From Pipra filicauda (taxonomy: Eukaryota; Chordata; Aves; Passeriformes; Pipridae), in the NCBI RefSeq assembly GCF_003945595.2, contig NW_024104294.1, positions 873,001 to 937,000 on the forward strand: a DNA stretch of 64,000 nucleotides, in the 5' to 3' direction. Of the stretch, positions 11,076 to 24,480 are shown in pieces (positions within the stretch are counted from its first letter, which is position 1; each line of letters opens with the position of its first letter). The notes under the pieces are model-generated. The model searched no databases. It had not been told where the DNA came from and saw nothing but the letters and a program-made list of their open reading frames with translations. The position numbers and the translations under genes were made by a program.

Positions 11076-14000
11076 ATAGCTGCACCTTATTTATAAGAGA
11101 TCTATTGAATAAATGGCTCTGGGAACTACTGTATCAATTTATCCTCAACAAATGAGAAAGCAAAAGCTGTTTCCTTAAAGCACTATCTTAGAGTGAACTG
11201 ATCGGTAGCAATATTAAAGCAGAACATATTAATGATGTTTTTTTTTCTTTTTAAGTTATGTAGCACTACTTTCTCATGTCTAACAGCCACCCTTGGAGGC
11301 TGGGCAGGACTTGTTACACCCTTACTGACACATTTCTAATTCAGCAAATTGCACAGGAAAGCACCTGAATAAAAGTGGTTGGGAACAAAAATCACCTGCA
11401 TTTGCCTGTGAATGGAATGCCGAGCTGCGAAGTTCCTCTGCACGAGTATGGGGCAGTTGGTCTCTCATGGGTCCTTGATCAGACACCAACACACATCTCA
11501 GTGATCAGGTGTGGACTCTTCTCTGCTAAAGCAGTTAGACCCTAGTACAAGCCCAACTAGTGTTAGACTTCCCTGCTGACTGTGGAAGGGAAAGGAACAT
11601 CTGATGAATTTTCAGCTTTGTTCAGCCACCACAACACGCTGTGCTTCAACATTAAGGGGGAGAGAAAAATGCAAGTTCAGTTTTAACCAGAGAAAGCCAT
11701 ACCCTTCCTCCCTGCTCCTCTGCCTCTGGATACAAGGGCTATATGACTAGATGTCAGGATGAGACCACTTGAAAGAACACACACACTATCAAAAGCAGAG
11801 TGCTCACTTTGGAACTTACTTCAGTTGTGTTACTGAAAGCTTTAAGTAAGTCTAATTAATGTTTTAGCCCTTGGCATTTTTATCACTTGGTGTGATCTAA
11901 CAGCACTCCTTTTTCTAATCCTCTTAAAATAGGCTGTTTTAAAGGTTTACTCAGGCTAACACTTGGACCATGATGCTAAAAGTATTGTTATTAAAAGCGA
12001 AGTTATTTGATGTTCATTAGCAGGATGACAATTAGCTGGAACACAAGTGTAGCTTGAATCACAGGACTCATGCCTCTGTACTGATTTTATCTGAAGCTCC
12101 TGAGGACACCCAGGCACAGACAGTGGAGTGGCTCCATGGGCTTCCTGTGGCAGTCAGGCAGGGAGAATCCCACCCTGCCTGCCTGGGTGTTTCACTTGAA
12201 CAACCACAGCCGGTGTCATTATTATTAGGTTTTGTGGAACCCTCTCCCCTAAACGCTCCCCTTTCTTTTTCCCCTCACCTTTTTTCTTTTCCTACTGAGG
12301 CCCTGATGTATCTGAAGGGCTTCTGCTGTCTGACTTTAAACCGAGTTAGCTCTATCAGATTTATTTTTGTCTGTCTGTGCCGAGGTTTGAATGGGTTTCT
12401 GAAATATCACTGTGGCAGACTTTGGGAATAACGATAATAACGATACTGATTTTGGTTTTCAACCAGCTGTCTTCTCAAACACAATCAATGTATTCTTTTC
12501 TCTTGCCACAGCAAGCATAGTTAGTTTATATTTGAACTTTTCCATCTTTGAGAACATGTTTACCACTGCCTCCTTGGAGGACACTGGATCTCATTTACTT
12601 GGACTTCCTCAGTTCGCTCTCACTGTGAAGAAAAGCCCTTTATGTTGATGTGACACTATAAAAATCCACAATCATCAAGTTAAAAATAAACCTCTTGCCA
12701 GAGTAAGATCAGCCGAATATACTGAATTGCTTTCTATTCGGTTCTGTCTTGTATTTTTATGTTCAACTTCAATTAAATTAGTTTTCCTCAGCAATTCAGA
12801 GGCCTTTAAGTAACCATGTGTCACTGAATATAAAAATCATGTATTTATTGCATAGATAAGAGTGCACACCACCACAGGTCGTCTCACTTCAAAGGTCTTA
12901 TTCCAACACAAACCCGCTTTTTATTGCTCAGAAACTGCCACCAAGGACCCATCAAACCCCAGCTCCTTCTGCTCCTGCCTGCAAGTGCTCTCTGGGCAAC
13001 AGAGGGAGTGCTGGGGAATGTGGGGGGCACATTTGCTGACTGCTTCCTGAGGAAGTGTTTGGCAGATAAGAGGAAGGGATGAAGAACACATAGTACAATT
13101 GTACATCCAGAGTATTTATTACAATCTTGAGTCATCTACCACGGTGGAGAGTTTGATTCTCCAATAATTTCACACTACATAAAAATCGAATCTGTGATAA
13201 TTTAGATAGGCTATCAAGTACTGCTGATCTCTACCGCAAACAAAGCAAAACCAGTAATTGCCTTTACTGAAAAATTATGTGAGTTTTAGGGTTTTAACAC
13301 TGGGTTATCCCAGGGGAAGAAGAAGATTGGAAAGCGCTGGTTTCAACAAACATGAAATTGCACAAAAAAGTTGCAAAAATTAGATGACACTGAATTTCCA
13401 CACATAAAAGCAAATAAAAATGCTGTAATATTGGCTTCTTCAATTTAATCCAATTAGCCTTTGAGATTTCCATTTGTTTTGATATGAAAAATATCAATTC
13501 GTCACAATACTGAGTTTTACAGTTACTTCATTGTGCTTCCATTAGTAAGAAAAAGCTATTGATTTAAACAATGCACACACAACCACGGCTTTTCAAACCA
13601 GAACTCATATTTTTCTTAAAGGTTTTTCTTCTCGTAACCTATTAATTCATCAGCACAATAGTAAAAAACAAAGCCAAGGGGTTAAATCTCACAGCCCTTG
13701 CTCTGTCCCAAGGGCCACAGAGGGTGCTGGCAGTGTCCGTGTATGAATACTGCATTTACATCCAAATTTTCTGTGAGGGAGGGAAAAATAATGATTTTAT
13801 GGCTAAGACAAAAGCCTTCCCCTCCTGTGACTCACAAGCTGCATGGCAGCTCCTGGCAGCTTGCAATCAGAAGTGTTGCAATATTTAATATTAAGACACA
13901 TGGACTTCTGCAACTTCAGGAGTTAACACGATCTCTAGCTGAAGTCAGGAAAGTGTGCAGAGGGCTCCAGCTAAAACCACTGGATTCCAAGACTTTAAAT

Positions 14001-16736
14001 CCTTTTAGAATTTAAAATAGGAAACTTCTCTTCATATATTGGCATAGTTTTAGTCTCTCCTCTTTGCTGTTTCAGTCTTAGAGGGCTCAACTGGGTGCCA
14101 TTAACTCCTAAAATAATTTCAGGATTATCACACAGGATTTCTACTTCTACATTTAAAAGATTTCATAAACTGCAGAAGGTGGATCTAGGGCTTGGTGACG
14201 CAAAAAATGCTCCCACTAAAACTACCAGAGTGATAGACTTGGCAATAGATTGACAGACTGAGCATCCTCAAGGCAAGGAGCAGGGAGGCTGGGTCTGCAG
14301 AGCCACATGGGGAGCTCACCTCGAGACCCACTCCAGTTTAGACTATAAAACACCCATTATCCTTGCTTGTGCATATATAGCTTTTCTTAAATTGAAATAG
14401 ATGCCATTTCCTATTATAAATAATGTGTTCCACAAATAGATGTTTTCAGGAACAACATCTGTGCCTGTGCTTAATTTGCAGCATGTTGGTTGCCTTACAG
14501 GAGTCACTGGGAGAGGTCACATCAGTTAAACTAGTTGTGAGAACTGAACTTTGTAGGACTGGGGTCTTCATTTGTATTTTGCTTTTGTTTTGCCTTTGCC
14601 TGTCATGGGTTTAGTGCTTTTTCAGTATCATGGCTACGGTGGGGTATGTGTGGGTTATTTGGGGGGAATATTGGAAATGCCAGCCTGTGTATTTCAGCTA
14701 TTGGTTTAACACAAAAAGCACTTGTAAACATTCTCTATGTCATTTCAGACAAATTCAGAAGTGGTTTTTCAAATGGTAATTTTTAGTAGCGTTGACTTGA
14801 ACTGTTCTGTGCTGCTGCTGACAGAGCCCTTGCACCCAGTCTCCACGCTGCTGTAATGAGAAGGGGAAAACCAGGGGCCAGACCCTGCCCTGCCATGGCC
14901 CCCGACCCAGGCAGGTGACAAGCTCTGTGCTCGGGGGCTTTGCAGTTCTGCTTGTGCCTGAAACACAACTTGCAGCTACTGCAGAGCAAACAAGTCCCGA
15001 CACAAAGGGCCTGTGCTGTGGCTGTGCCCTCGTGTTAGCCAAGAGTGTGTCACAGCTGCTGGTGAGACTGTGCCCAGGAAAGAAGGGCATGGCCATCAGT
15101 GATGCTCTCTTGGCAGCAGTCCCAGCAGCGGGTACAAGCAGAGATCCCCTGGGAGCCTCACACTCCCCCCTCACATTCTGCTCCCCTACTTGCAGTGCCC
15201 CAGATCAGTCTCCAAACCCTGGCACCAAACGCATCGCTCACCTGGAAATAACTGGCAGGGTGGAACTGCCTTGGGGTTGGGAACTGCCTGTGGCTGGGCA
15301 GGGGCACCTGGGATCACGGCAGCTCTGTTCGCCAGGGTTCACCTTGCTGAGCCCCAGGCAGTGCTGCACCTCCGCCTGCCTCCACCATCAAACATCAACT
15401 CCCCTGCTGCTCGAGGGGCTGTGCATGGTGTGGCTTTGTATCTCCAACCTCAGCAACATGAGGAAAAGCTTTTCAGTGGCAAGCATGAAAGGTGAGAGGT
15501 CCCCAGTGTCTCAAAGGGTATATTGCTGCTTGCTACATCAAATAATAGACACCAAACTGCCTCCAGGAAAATTTGTATACATGTAAGATCAGGAGGTTTT
15601 ACAAATCATTCCTTCCTCCTTTTCCAGTTTTCTCCACACCCATAATCTATAATTTCACGTCTGGTATCCACCTGATGGATTGCAGCCCTGTTGATATATT
15701 GCAATAACAAATAAATGGTTATTATTAATGGGACTATAAATTACACGCTCAACCCCCATGCCAGCTAATTGTAGTCTTTTACATGCTACCTGCAGCAGTG
15801 CCACTGCAGCAGAATGTGGCATTCCCTCTTGTAACCAGTCACTAAATCATGGTGATGAAGGGTCCCATGGCTACTCCAGCCATTCCAGCAGTGGCTGCCC
15901 CTCCAGGCATGAGCAAAGGGAATCTTCCTGCAGCATGACAGCTGTGAGAGAGGACCCTGATGCAAAAACCGAACTTATTCAGGTCTTCATCTCTGGTTAA
16001 TTTACTGCTGTGGATATACAGAAAACTGAATGCTAATTGAGCTGGTATGTCTGGGCTTTCCTTCTTCTTACCACCATGAAGGAACGGGCCATACATTTTC
16101 CCACCCCACCAAGGGATGATATTGCAGCAGAGCTCCCTCATCAGCCCATATACAGTTTGCAGCTCCTCCTATATAAAACCCAGCAGCTTGGCATTTAGCC
16201 ACAGGCTGCCAGAGCCCAATAGTGATTAGCTGGGGTGGTTAATCATTTGGTCTTCACATTGTGAAACCCTGTCAGGCATTCCATCGGTGTTACCTTCCAT
16301 TGTGCTGAGCTTTAGCTCAGGCAGCTCCCTTGAGATCTCAAAAACCAGCAGGGTTGTTATTTTTATGTGTGTTTGACAAATGGGTAAGACTGACTCTAAA
16401 GGCCTATCAACTATCTGGGTTTTTTTAAATAAAAAAAAAACCAAACAACCCCCCAAAAACCCAGAATCCCTCGCTGCCAATTATGGTGATGTGGTTGAAT
16501 AAAGTCCTCGTGCCATTCTGCTTGCAGCGATGGTGGGCAAATGGAATGGCTGGTACAAACAGAGGCACCAGCTCAGTGACACTCTTCAGTGATGTAAGGA
16601 CAGAGGTGTTGTGCTGAACAAGTGCTTTGTTCTAGGTTCGTCTTGTTCCTGCTAAGAGGAAAGTGGATCACATTTACCCAGTCATATCTCCCTGGTTCTG
16701 CCCTCTGATAATTGGAAGACAGATGAAAAGAGCAGA
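11076..16736. other. Anonymous non-coding sequence
   Basis: No recognisable gene is present. The longest open frame is 223 codons on the plus strand (14915-15586), in a locally GC-rich patch. It has overlapping open frames on both strands, no recognisable domain and no clear initiation or splice context, so I do not call it a gene. The part from about 12.64 to 13.6 kb is AT-rich and poor in repeats, and could include conserved non-coding sequence. That is only a guess. Confidence 0.5.
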
Positions 16737-16786
16737 TCATAGAATCTTTAAGGTTGGAAAAGACCTCCGAGATCACTGAGTCCAAA
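16737..16786 (-). mobile_element. CR1 LINE 3'-terminal remnant
   Basis: Read on the minus strand this is the last ~50 bp of a CR1 element. A diverged GACTCAGTGATCTC block leads into GGTCTTTTCCAACCTTAAAG and ends in ATTCTATGAT. Its sequence differs from the copy at 10514-10722 in the way older CR1 subfamilies do, so it is a different subfamily. The copy is extremely short, which is common for CR1 in birds. Confidence 0.88.
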
Positions 16787-18967
16787 ATAGCTGAAGATAA
16801 AGGAGGTCAGGGGATCCCTGCTGATACACTTGCTGCAGGAATGCTTTATTTCCTGGAAAAACACACCACTTGCCTTGGGTTTATGGCAGGAGGCTGCATG
16901 TTGGGCCATATCCACTGTTAAAACAGCACTGCTCAGAGGTTGGTGTCCGCTGCAATGCTGCAGCATGCAGTAATTCCCTTTTTCTGTCTGAGCTGGTGCA
17001 ACAAGTCAGTGTGCTGGTGCCTGTCCTTCCTTCTGCAAGGTCACACCTGCATGGTGACACACTGGCCTGTCACCACCTGATAGCAGTGCTTGCATGGGGT
17101 GAAATCCCAAGCAGATTACCTGGTAGGGGGGTACCGGGTAGTGTGTAGTTGGGGAAAGGCCTGCACTGATAATGGGAAACAAAAATGCTCACTTCCAAAC
17201 TTTCCCTCACCAAGAATCAGGACATAATAAGTACTTGTCAGCAGAAGAGGAAAAAGTGTTTAAACACCAGCTTCCAGGAGACTGGGAAGGGAGCAGAGCA
17301 GCAGCAGGAGATCTGTTTCTCCCAGGCTCTCTGCCCCACAGTTAGAAATTTTTCCAAGTCTCCCTTCCAGGATGAAATTTCTCCCCTGGAGGCTGTTCCT
17401 CCTGATCTTTAATGTGTTTTCATTGCTGAAAGAAAAGAATGTATCTACTACCAAATTTGCTGCTGACTTCTGGTAGGGCTCAGCTAAGCTCTCTTGGCCT
17501 GAAAACATGCTGAATTAATTTAGGCATAACAAATATAGACAATAAAACATACTTATAACACAAGAGCTTATTCTGTATTATTTTACATAACAGAAAACTC
17601 TCAGCCACTTGAAGATACCTCCCTTCCCCAGGCGAGGTTTTTCAAACAGCCCAAAGCATGGGAAGTGTCCAGGTCAAACCCCGGCTCTTTAATCCCATCA
17701 GAAATACATAAACACAGACTTGCCCATCACATAATCCAGCCTCCTCCACCCAGAGGCATAAAGTGAACAGCCTTTAGCAGTGCCAGATTCATTATCTTTT
17801 CTCCAGTGAATACTGCAGAGGCACCAGTCCACGCAGTGCCTCCCACCACGTTGGAGGATGCCCTGAAGACCTGGGTGGAGATGGTTATTGACACCCCGGC
17901 TGGTTCCCTCAGCACTGTTCTCACAGCCCCTCTTCCCAAGGCTGCAGTGATCCCACCCACCAGCCCACACAACTCCTCTTCCTCCTTCAACCCACTGCAC
18001 CACAGACACAAACCTTGCTCATTCCTCTCAGGCAGGAGAATATGGGGCAGTGGATACAGATTTCCTTGGAGGTGGGAAAAGTAGGAGCAGGAGGTAGACA
18101 TGAGACCAGACAGGAGGATGAGGAGATGCACTGAAGGCAACAGAGAGCGGCTGAAATGAAAAGACTGTGAAAATACAGGATGGACACACTTGGGCTGAGA
18201 GCAGAAGTAAGAGCAGAAAAATATGAGACAGAAGAGTATAAACCAAAGGAAGAAGTTGCCAAGACTACAGTGACTTTACTACTGCACTAGGCAGCTCCCA
18301 TGGGCTCACCTCTATGGAACTACCACACTGAGCACACGGTTAAATTATCACAGAAAGGCACAGCAAACTGCAATTAAAGAGCTTTAAAGAAAGGGTTAAC
18401 CAGCATCAGTTTGCCTGAGCAGCACATTCCTCCTGTAGTAATCGTTTCTATTTTTAAGAGATTAAAAACTAAGAAAGCGCAGCAGCATCTGGCCCCTAAT
18501 TTGCAGAAATAATAAATCAAATGCCCTAAAATTGGTAATTTGGTAGATTAAATTATCAAAGCCTAGTCTGTTGGTGTCCACATCTGATAATGCTTTGATC
18601 TTGTTCATATCTTAAAAATTGTTTCATGGACCAACTTTGTTGATTATCTTCAAACTGGGACAGGTTTTATTCCATCAGCAACTCAGTTGCCTTCTGAGCA
18701 GTAGCCCGCTCTTTAAAGTGCAAATTAAGAACCAGGAAGAGAAGGGAGGATGGAGCTGTTTGAAGGAGCTGCTGGATGTCAACAGAGGTCAACGCTTTGG
18801 TTTTATTTCTTAACTACATATGTACAAATGACCTGACGCAATCCAAAATTAACAGCTATGACCAAGAGAGGAGGAACAGCCACCTACAGTCTGTCAGCAT
18901 CCTGAGCAGTGGAAGGTGGGTCTGGCCATACCAGCCCCAGCCACTTGGACAAGTTGAGTGGACCCCA
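16787..18967. other. Anonymous non-coding sequence
   Basis: Several overlapping open frames of 60-137 codons occur on both strands (for example 17727-18140 minus). None has a recognisable domain. Nothing else is seen. Confidence 0.5.
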
Positions 18968-19052
18968 TGGCGTGCTGTACCAATGCCTCACATTGCAATA
19001 CAACACAATTAGTCATTAGGCAGGAAAATGAGCAACTACCTCCTTGGGGTTT
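18968..19052 (-). repeat. Diverged dispersed repeat, copy B
   Basis: This ~85-bp stretch is about 80% identical by eye, with small gaps, to 20631-20715 in the same orientation. Shared blocks on the plus strand include agtcatt, ggcaggaa, gcaactacc and cttggggttt. The copies lie about 1.66 kb apart. I cannot name the family. It could be an old interspersed repeat, or part of a local duplication whose flanks have diverged. The strand is chosen to match the open frame in copy A and is not independently supported. Confidence 0.65.
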
Positions 19053-20564
19053 CCACTTCCAATCCTTCTGGGCACAGAAGATTTTAGAGAGGCAGCTGTG
19101 AGCTGGCGACTGCTGCAGCCGGCTTTGTGTCTTTGGGAGCTGCCACTGCACAAACTTAGTTTGGCCAGTCCTGAAAGAGAGATGCTAACCCAGGGCTCTC
19201 TGCAGGGTTCTCTCCATCTGCACAAGGCTGCAGATGGTCTGCCCTGGTGCCCAGCTCTGCTGTACCACAGCGACTGTGGGGCTACCATGGGCAGCTGGTG
19301 CCCAGCTCAGCAGGGCAGGGCCGTGGGGTGCTGGCACTCATCCTTCTCCCCACAATGTGAGACAGCCTAAATTAATGTGCTCTAATGAGCCGCCAGTATT
19401 AGCATGGCTTTTGAACTAGCCCCAACACCACAGAAAGATTAAATCTTTATTTTAACAAGATTATTATGGTTTCCTAGGCAATCCAATGCATACAAACAAT
19501 GGAGCTAACAACTTGGCTAAAGACATATCACTCCAATTCCCACATACTGCAAAATATTACTTGCCCTGGGGGAGCTCGGTGGGGAAGATGAGAACACTTC
19601 AAGAAACTTAACCCTGAAGAAACGAGCTGGAAGCTTCGAGTCTGACCAGTGCGAACATGTTAGAAACTGTGCAGCTGGCATACGATCTCCAGCATTACCA
19701 AGTAAGATACTTTACCCCTGAGCCAAGGTTTTGCCTAAATCACATGAAAACTTTTTTTATAGAAATAAAAAGAGAGAATTTACATACATACACCCATATC
19801 TTAGAAACCTGATTCCGTATCTGAGGGCCTGTTATATGATCTTTAAAGAGGCTCAACAATATTCTATTGCTAGTCTTTGTGTTACTGTGCTTCAACTCAG
19901 CAATAGCTAGAGTCAAATTCAAACTATTAATCACATAAACATATGCAGAGATCCTGAGGGCACAATGCCAAAAGCCAGCAGGCAGTTCAGTAAAGGAGTG
20001 TGAATTCATCCAGAGTTGAAATTCAAATGAGTTACTCTTTCACAAAACCCAAACAGTTCCTCCATCCCAGACTTTGCATTAACTGATTGTTAAAAATACA
20101 TGACTTTCATGCCCCTATGCTTGACATTCCTTGTCCTCTACTCAATCTGCAGCCAGTGTTCCTGGGGAGTATTCACAAACCAGCATCACAACCCTATAAA
20201 GTAACCCTTTTTCTACTCAAAGGGGTTTCCTCCTCTGCAACAGAACCAGCAAAGTGTGGTTAACATCATTCAGCAAACTGCTTCTGCAATACTGAAGAAT
20301 ATTTCAGCACAGTCCACTAAGTCAGAAAACTCTCAGTTTTACTATTAATCACCCCCACCTATGAATAACTTCAGTGCAACTCAAGAAGCGCAGAGTCTGC
20401 TGAGTCACACCCCAAGACCCTCTCTTCCATCTGGTAAAAATGGCAAAGACACACAGTTGCAAACAAACCCAGGGAGCGTCTCTGCCATGGAAGTGAAATC
20501 TGCCAGACCCATAGAGAAAATGGTCTGACTCGGTCTGACTTGAGGGATTTCAGCTTTGCCTTAC
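19053..20564. other. Anonymous sequence between the two repeat copies
   Basis: Nothing recognisable is present. The flanks of the two repeat copies do not align well, so if this is a segmental duplication only its core has survived. Confidence 0.45.
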
Positions 20565-20945
20565 CAGCTCCACCTCTGCAGCCTCCTGCTCCTCCTGAAA
20601 ACCAGTGACACCAGAGTGCAGTGTCACCCAACGCATGCTGGACACCAGTGCTTCACGTTGTAGAACATAACTAGTCATTAAGGCAGGAAGAAAAGCAACT
20701 ACCTTCTTGGGGTTTTGATGGGGTCCAGTCAATGCACTTGTTCTCCTGAGTGCTGCCATATGGTACAGGAGCTCACCACAAGCTGCTGATAAGGATTTTA
20801 CATCACTTTGGTAAAGCAGATTGCTCATCAGTTTAATAGCTCCACTCCATTTTCTTAACAAACCTCCTGTTTCTTCAAAAGTTGATGGTAGTAATAAATT
20901 GCATTTCCACAGATAACACTGATGCATCACAAAAACATTGCAATG
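20565..20945 (-). other. Unrecognised spliceable open frame (candidate exon)
   Basis: On the minus strand 20945-20565 is open for 127 codons (381 bp). It is preceded by a pyrimidine-rich acceptor-like sequence (CTTTTCTTCTGAGCAG) and followed by a strong donor-like GTAAGG directly after GAGCTG. Both ends are in phase 0. I recognise no domain. The part around residues 20-50 has a helical, leucine-rich look, which is weak evidence. Against a gene, the frame contains the dispersed repeat at 20631-20715, whose other copy (18968-19052) is frame-disrupted. I found no neighbouring exon. Chance or transposon-derived coding capacity is more likely than a real exon. Confidence 0.2.
20631..20715 (-). repeat. 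Diverged dispersed repeat, copy A
   Basis: This is the partner of 18968-19052 in the same orientation. Identity is about 80% by eye over ~85 bp, with single-base gaps that are not multiples of three. That argues that the similarity is not maintained by protein coding. The family was not recognised. Confidence 0.65.
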
Positions 20946-23900
20946 CTGCTCAGAAGAAAAGCTTCAGAGAACACTAGTTCCTGTAAACCAAACCCCACAG
21001 GGCTCAGTAGCTGTTGGAAAGGAGAAGCATCATGTCCCCGATAAACAGGCTTGCCTCCATGTATCTCCTTCCTGTAGAAGCTGATATGGAGATCCTGTGG
21101 CATGTTTCATAAAGAGCAAGGATCTTCTGGATCAGGCTTGCAACCAGTCCTCCCTGCTGTACTGATAACGTGAGTTTGAATGCTCAAGGCTGTGCAGGAA
21201 GAGGAACCGTTAGAGCTGCTACACTCTCCTCTAAAGCTGTAATAGGAAGCTCTTTTGGAGCGTTATATTATGCTCATCCTCCCACACAAGTCTTTCAGAC
21301 CCAGCCTGTCTCATGGACTCTTCCAGATTCTAGAACATATAGCACCTCTGAGAAGAAGCTTTTAACAACAATGCATATGTCCCCACTTGTGTGATGCTTC
21401 CACAGCTGGAGAAACCTTGACTCCAGAAGTGCCTGTGGGCCATCCAGGCTGACCAAGACTTTTCAAGACAGCTAAATTTGATCAGCTGCATCACAAGAAG
21501 CACCATAACTTGCATTTTGGTAATGCGTACCTTCCAGAAGGGTATATGAAAAATGAGACTCCATTGCTCCTCTCAAAACTATGTTCCAGCAGTTGATCTT
21601 CCTGGGTGCTATAACACGTGCCTTAGTTTACCTCAAACTGATTTTGCCACCCAGCTTGCCTGCTAGCAAGCTGTGAGTATAACATGAGCAGGAGCCTTAG
21701 AGCTGAACCTCCCAACCAAGCTCACCAAAACACATTGGATAGGGGCAGCTCCAGGGGAAATGTTTGTCCAGGAGTTCAGCAGAAAGCATGGAGTGTCCCT
21801 GTCTTTAGGGTACAGTGGAATATTTCAGACACCAGTGGTAGAGGTGAGGGTCACAAGTGTACTCTGAAGCAATCCTGTCTGAAGCACTCAGGCATCCAGG
21901 AGGAACCAAAGGAAGGCATGTTTTGCACAGGTACCCACGTAATTCCTCTCATGCATGGGATGAACTTTTTAAAACATATCAGTGTATGTTTTAATATCAC
22001 TGATGCTGTGATTGCTGCCTGTCTTTCGATGAACATTTGCTATTAGGGCCTTTAGGGCTCAGGACTGTCTCCTTGTCCCATAATTATACAGCACCTACTA
22101 AATCCGAATTGAAGCTTCGATAGTCCTGTATCCGTATCCCTCTGTATTGGCACTTTTTCAGTCCTGTTGGTAGAGTCTCTCAGCAACTGAGTGAATGTTT
22201 ACTCAACTATATTTACTTTCTCTGGAAGGATATTTAATTTATTAATTATATTTTAAAAACCATGTCCTTGTCGGTTTTTTGTTTTTTTTTTTTGCAAATG
22301 GCACCAAGAATTAAAAAAAAAAACCTCATCCCCTCAGCAAAGGGTGCCAAGAAATGCAGAAATGTATCTCTTCACCCTACACCTCTTCAATAGCTCTCTG
22401 CCCTCTCAAACAAGCTCCCGTTCTCTCTAAGGCCCGAGAGCACTGGTGCCCATGGTCATTACAGAAGCATTCCCAGTGCCTCAGTCTGCCACAGCTGATG
22501 ACAGCTCTGTGATCCCAGTGCAACCCGATACCTTGCCATGCTTAAGTCAGCCCGTTTGTGCTGGAGGCTTCAGCCTGGCATGCCTTCGAACTGATGTAAT
22601 ACTCAGTGTTTTGTCTGAAAAGTGTGGCTTTTTGGCAAGTCCCTCTGGAGCCCAGTGAAAGAAATTTTCCAGGCCCTTCTTAGCCACACTGATAGCTAGT
22701 GGTAGGCTGCAACATGTAATTCCGAAACCTGGGCTCATCCCTTGCCCACAGAAATACCAACTTTCAGCTGAAACCAACCCAAATTACTGCCTGACTTTAA
22801 AAAAAGAGATTTAGCCATTTAGAAGCAACAGAGATTTGCCAACCCAAACTGAGTCCCTCCAAGAAATTAACTCCCATTTGCTTATTACTGAGTATTTACC
22901 ACCTTTAAGCATCATGAGTAGCTGAATCACATTCCAACCGGGGAAGCTGCCAAGGGCTGTTTTGCTGAAAAGGCTGACACACATATTCCAGTCTCACTGA
23001 TGGTGACATCCAATCTGTGCCCTTTTCCATTAAGCCAAACCCCTCAAACAGTACCAGTCTCTTCTGTCTGCAGCTGCTGATGGCACATCAGGCTCACCCT
23101 GCCCAGCTCTGGGGCACCCTCTGACAGGACTGGGCTTTCAGTGTGGTTCTGTCGGCAGGCACGGAGAGCAGTGAACAAACTTTGCCTTCTCCCCAGCAAA
23201 CAGGTACACAGCACCCTGTACATTAATGTGGATTTTAAGCGGCTGTGCCCAGTACTGTGCTTCCTGAGAGCCCCAGAGAGGCAAGTTCCTAAGCTCTGAT
23301 TACTCCCTACAAAGGATTAAAAGGTGGTGCTAGGCTAGTTCCAGAAGGTACCAGAGCACCAGGAGCCTGTGAGAGAGAGGGTGCCATGGCAGTACATGAT
23401 TATCGGGGTATGGCAAAGCGGTGATTTTTCAGTTTCTGTGTAGGGGCAAAATGGGCTCCTATACAACATTTGTACACTCCAGTACCAGCGGTCAACCTGA
23501 ACAGAACATGAAAAATGAAACCTCCTAAATAACAGCAAATCAAAATAAGAACATCCTTGTCTCCTCTCACGGCAGGCAGGTCTGAATGAAAGAGTAGGAT
23601 TTTCTGTAATTAATTGGTACTGTATCCAAAACAGCAAATCAGACATTTTCATCTGTTACCTGTGCATGTTTTTGTCAAGGAAAATGTAAATTTAGAGCCA
23701 ATGAGAATAACTCTGATAATTGGGCAACAGTGCTGGAATTAATTTCTTTACTGTTTAAAGGTACCTTTATTCAATTTTAACACTCAGTTACAGTTTTTTT
23801 CCACAGAACATTGGATAAGTCATGGAAATTGCCACCTCACCGATACAGCATTACTAGCAGTCAGTTCACACATCACACAGGCTTGGTTTAGGTTTCTGGA

Positions 23901-24413
23901 CCTTCAGTTGGTGGAAGCCTGTTGCAAAGCATTAGGAAATGCAATGTAACTTTTTTAGTAACTCTTCTCTTTTTTTGGCTCTTTCTTACTAGGTCACCAC
24001 TACAGAAAGACAGAAGGCAAGTAGTACCAGTTTCAGAAGACAAGTAGTGGACTAAACTGTACAAAAAGCTTTTTTAGGGCTGACTTTCAGATCCAGCAAA
24101 CAAAAGCAGAGATAGCAGTAGCTAAATGCGGACAGCAAAATTCCTGTGTATCTTTTTCACTTCAGGCAGGTTACACAACCCTGTAATGAGCTGGCAAAAT
24201 CTTGGCTACCGACACCAAAAAGGTTTCCCAAGCGCTGCCCTTTCATACCTACTTACCCTACATTTCACAACCCAGCAAGGCACACAAAGGTAAGAAAGAA
24301 CAACTGAAAGTGACCTTTGAAAACAGCAAAATGTTAATTTCAGCTGTTGTTTTATGCATCTTCAATAATTTATCCATGACCTGACACAGCCTCCCTGGGA
24401 TCTCCAGCCTCCC
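20946..24413. other. Anonymous non-coding sequence
   Basis: There are no recognisable features beyond a short T-rich run near 22275 and an A-rich run near 22312. The longest open frame is 120 codons (21684-22046, plus strand), with no recognisable content. Confidence 0.5.
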
Positions 24414-24480
24414 CGCCTGTGACCGTGCATGTGTAACGCGTGCTCAGCTCCCGCAGCGCCCGCGGCACGTCCCGCTGCTG
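24414..24480. other. CpG-dense patch
   Basis: About ten CpG dinucleotides fall within 67 bp, including CGCG twice, in otherwise CpG-poor sequence. No transposon head, promoter element or exon was recognised here. It could be a small unmethylated regulatory island or simply a GC-rich fluctuation. Confidence 0.5.

Noticed and set aside
14915..15586. 223-codon open frame, plus strand
   Set aside because: It lies in GC-rich sequence with overlapping open frames in several other frames on both strands. It has no recognisable domain, no convincing start context and low-complexity composition, so it is probably chance.
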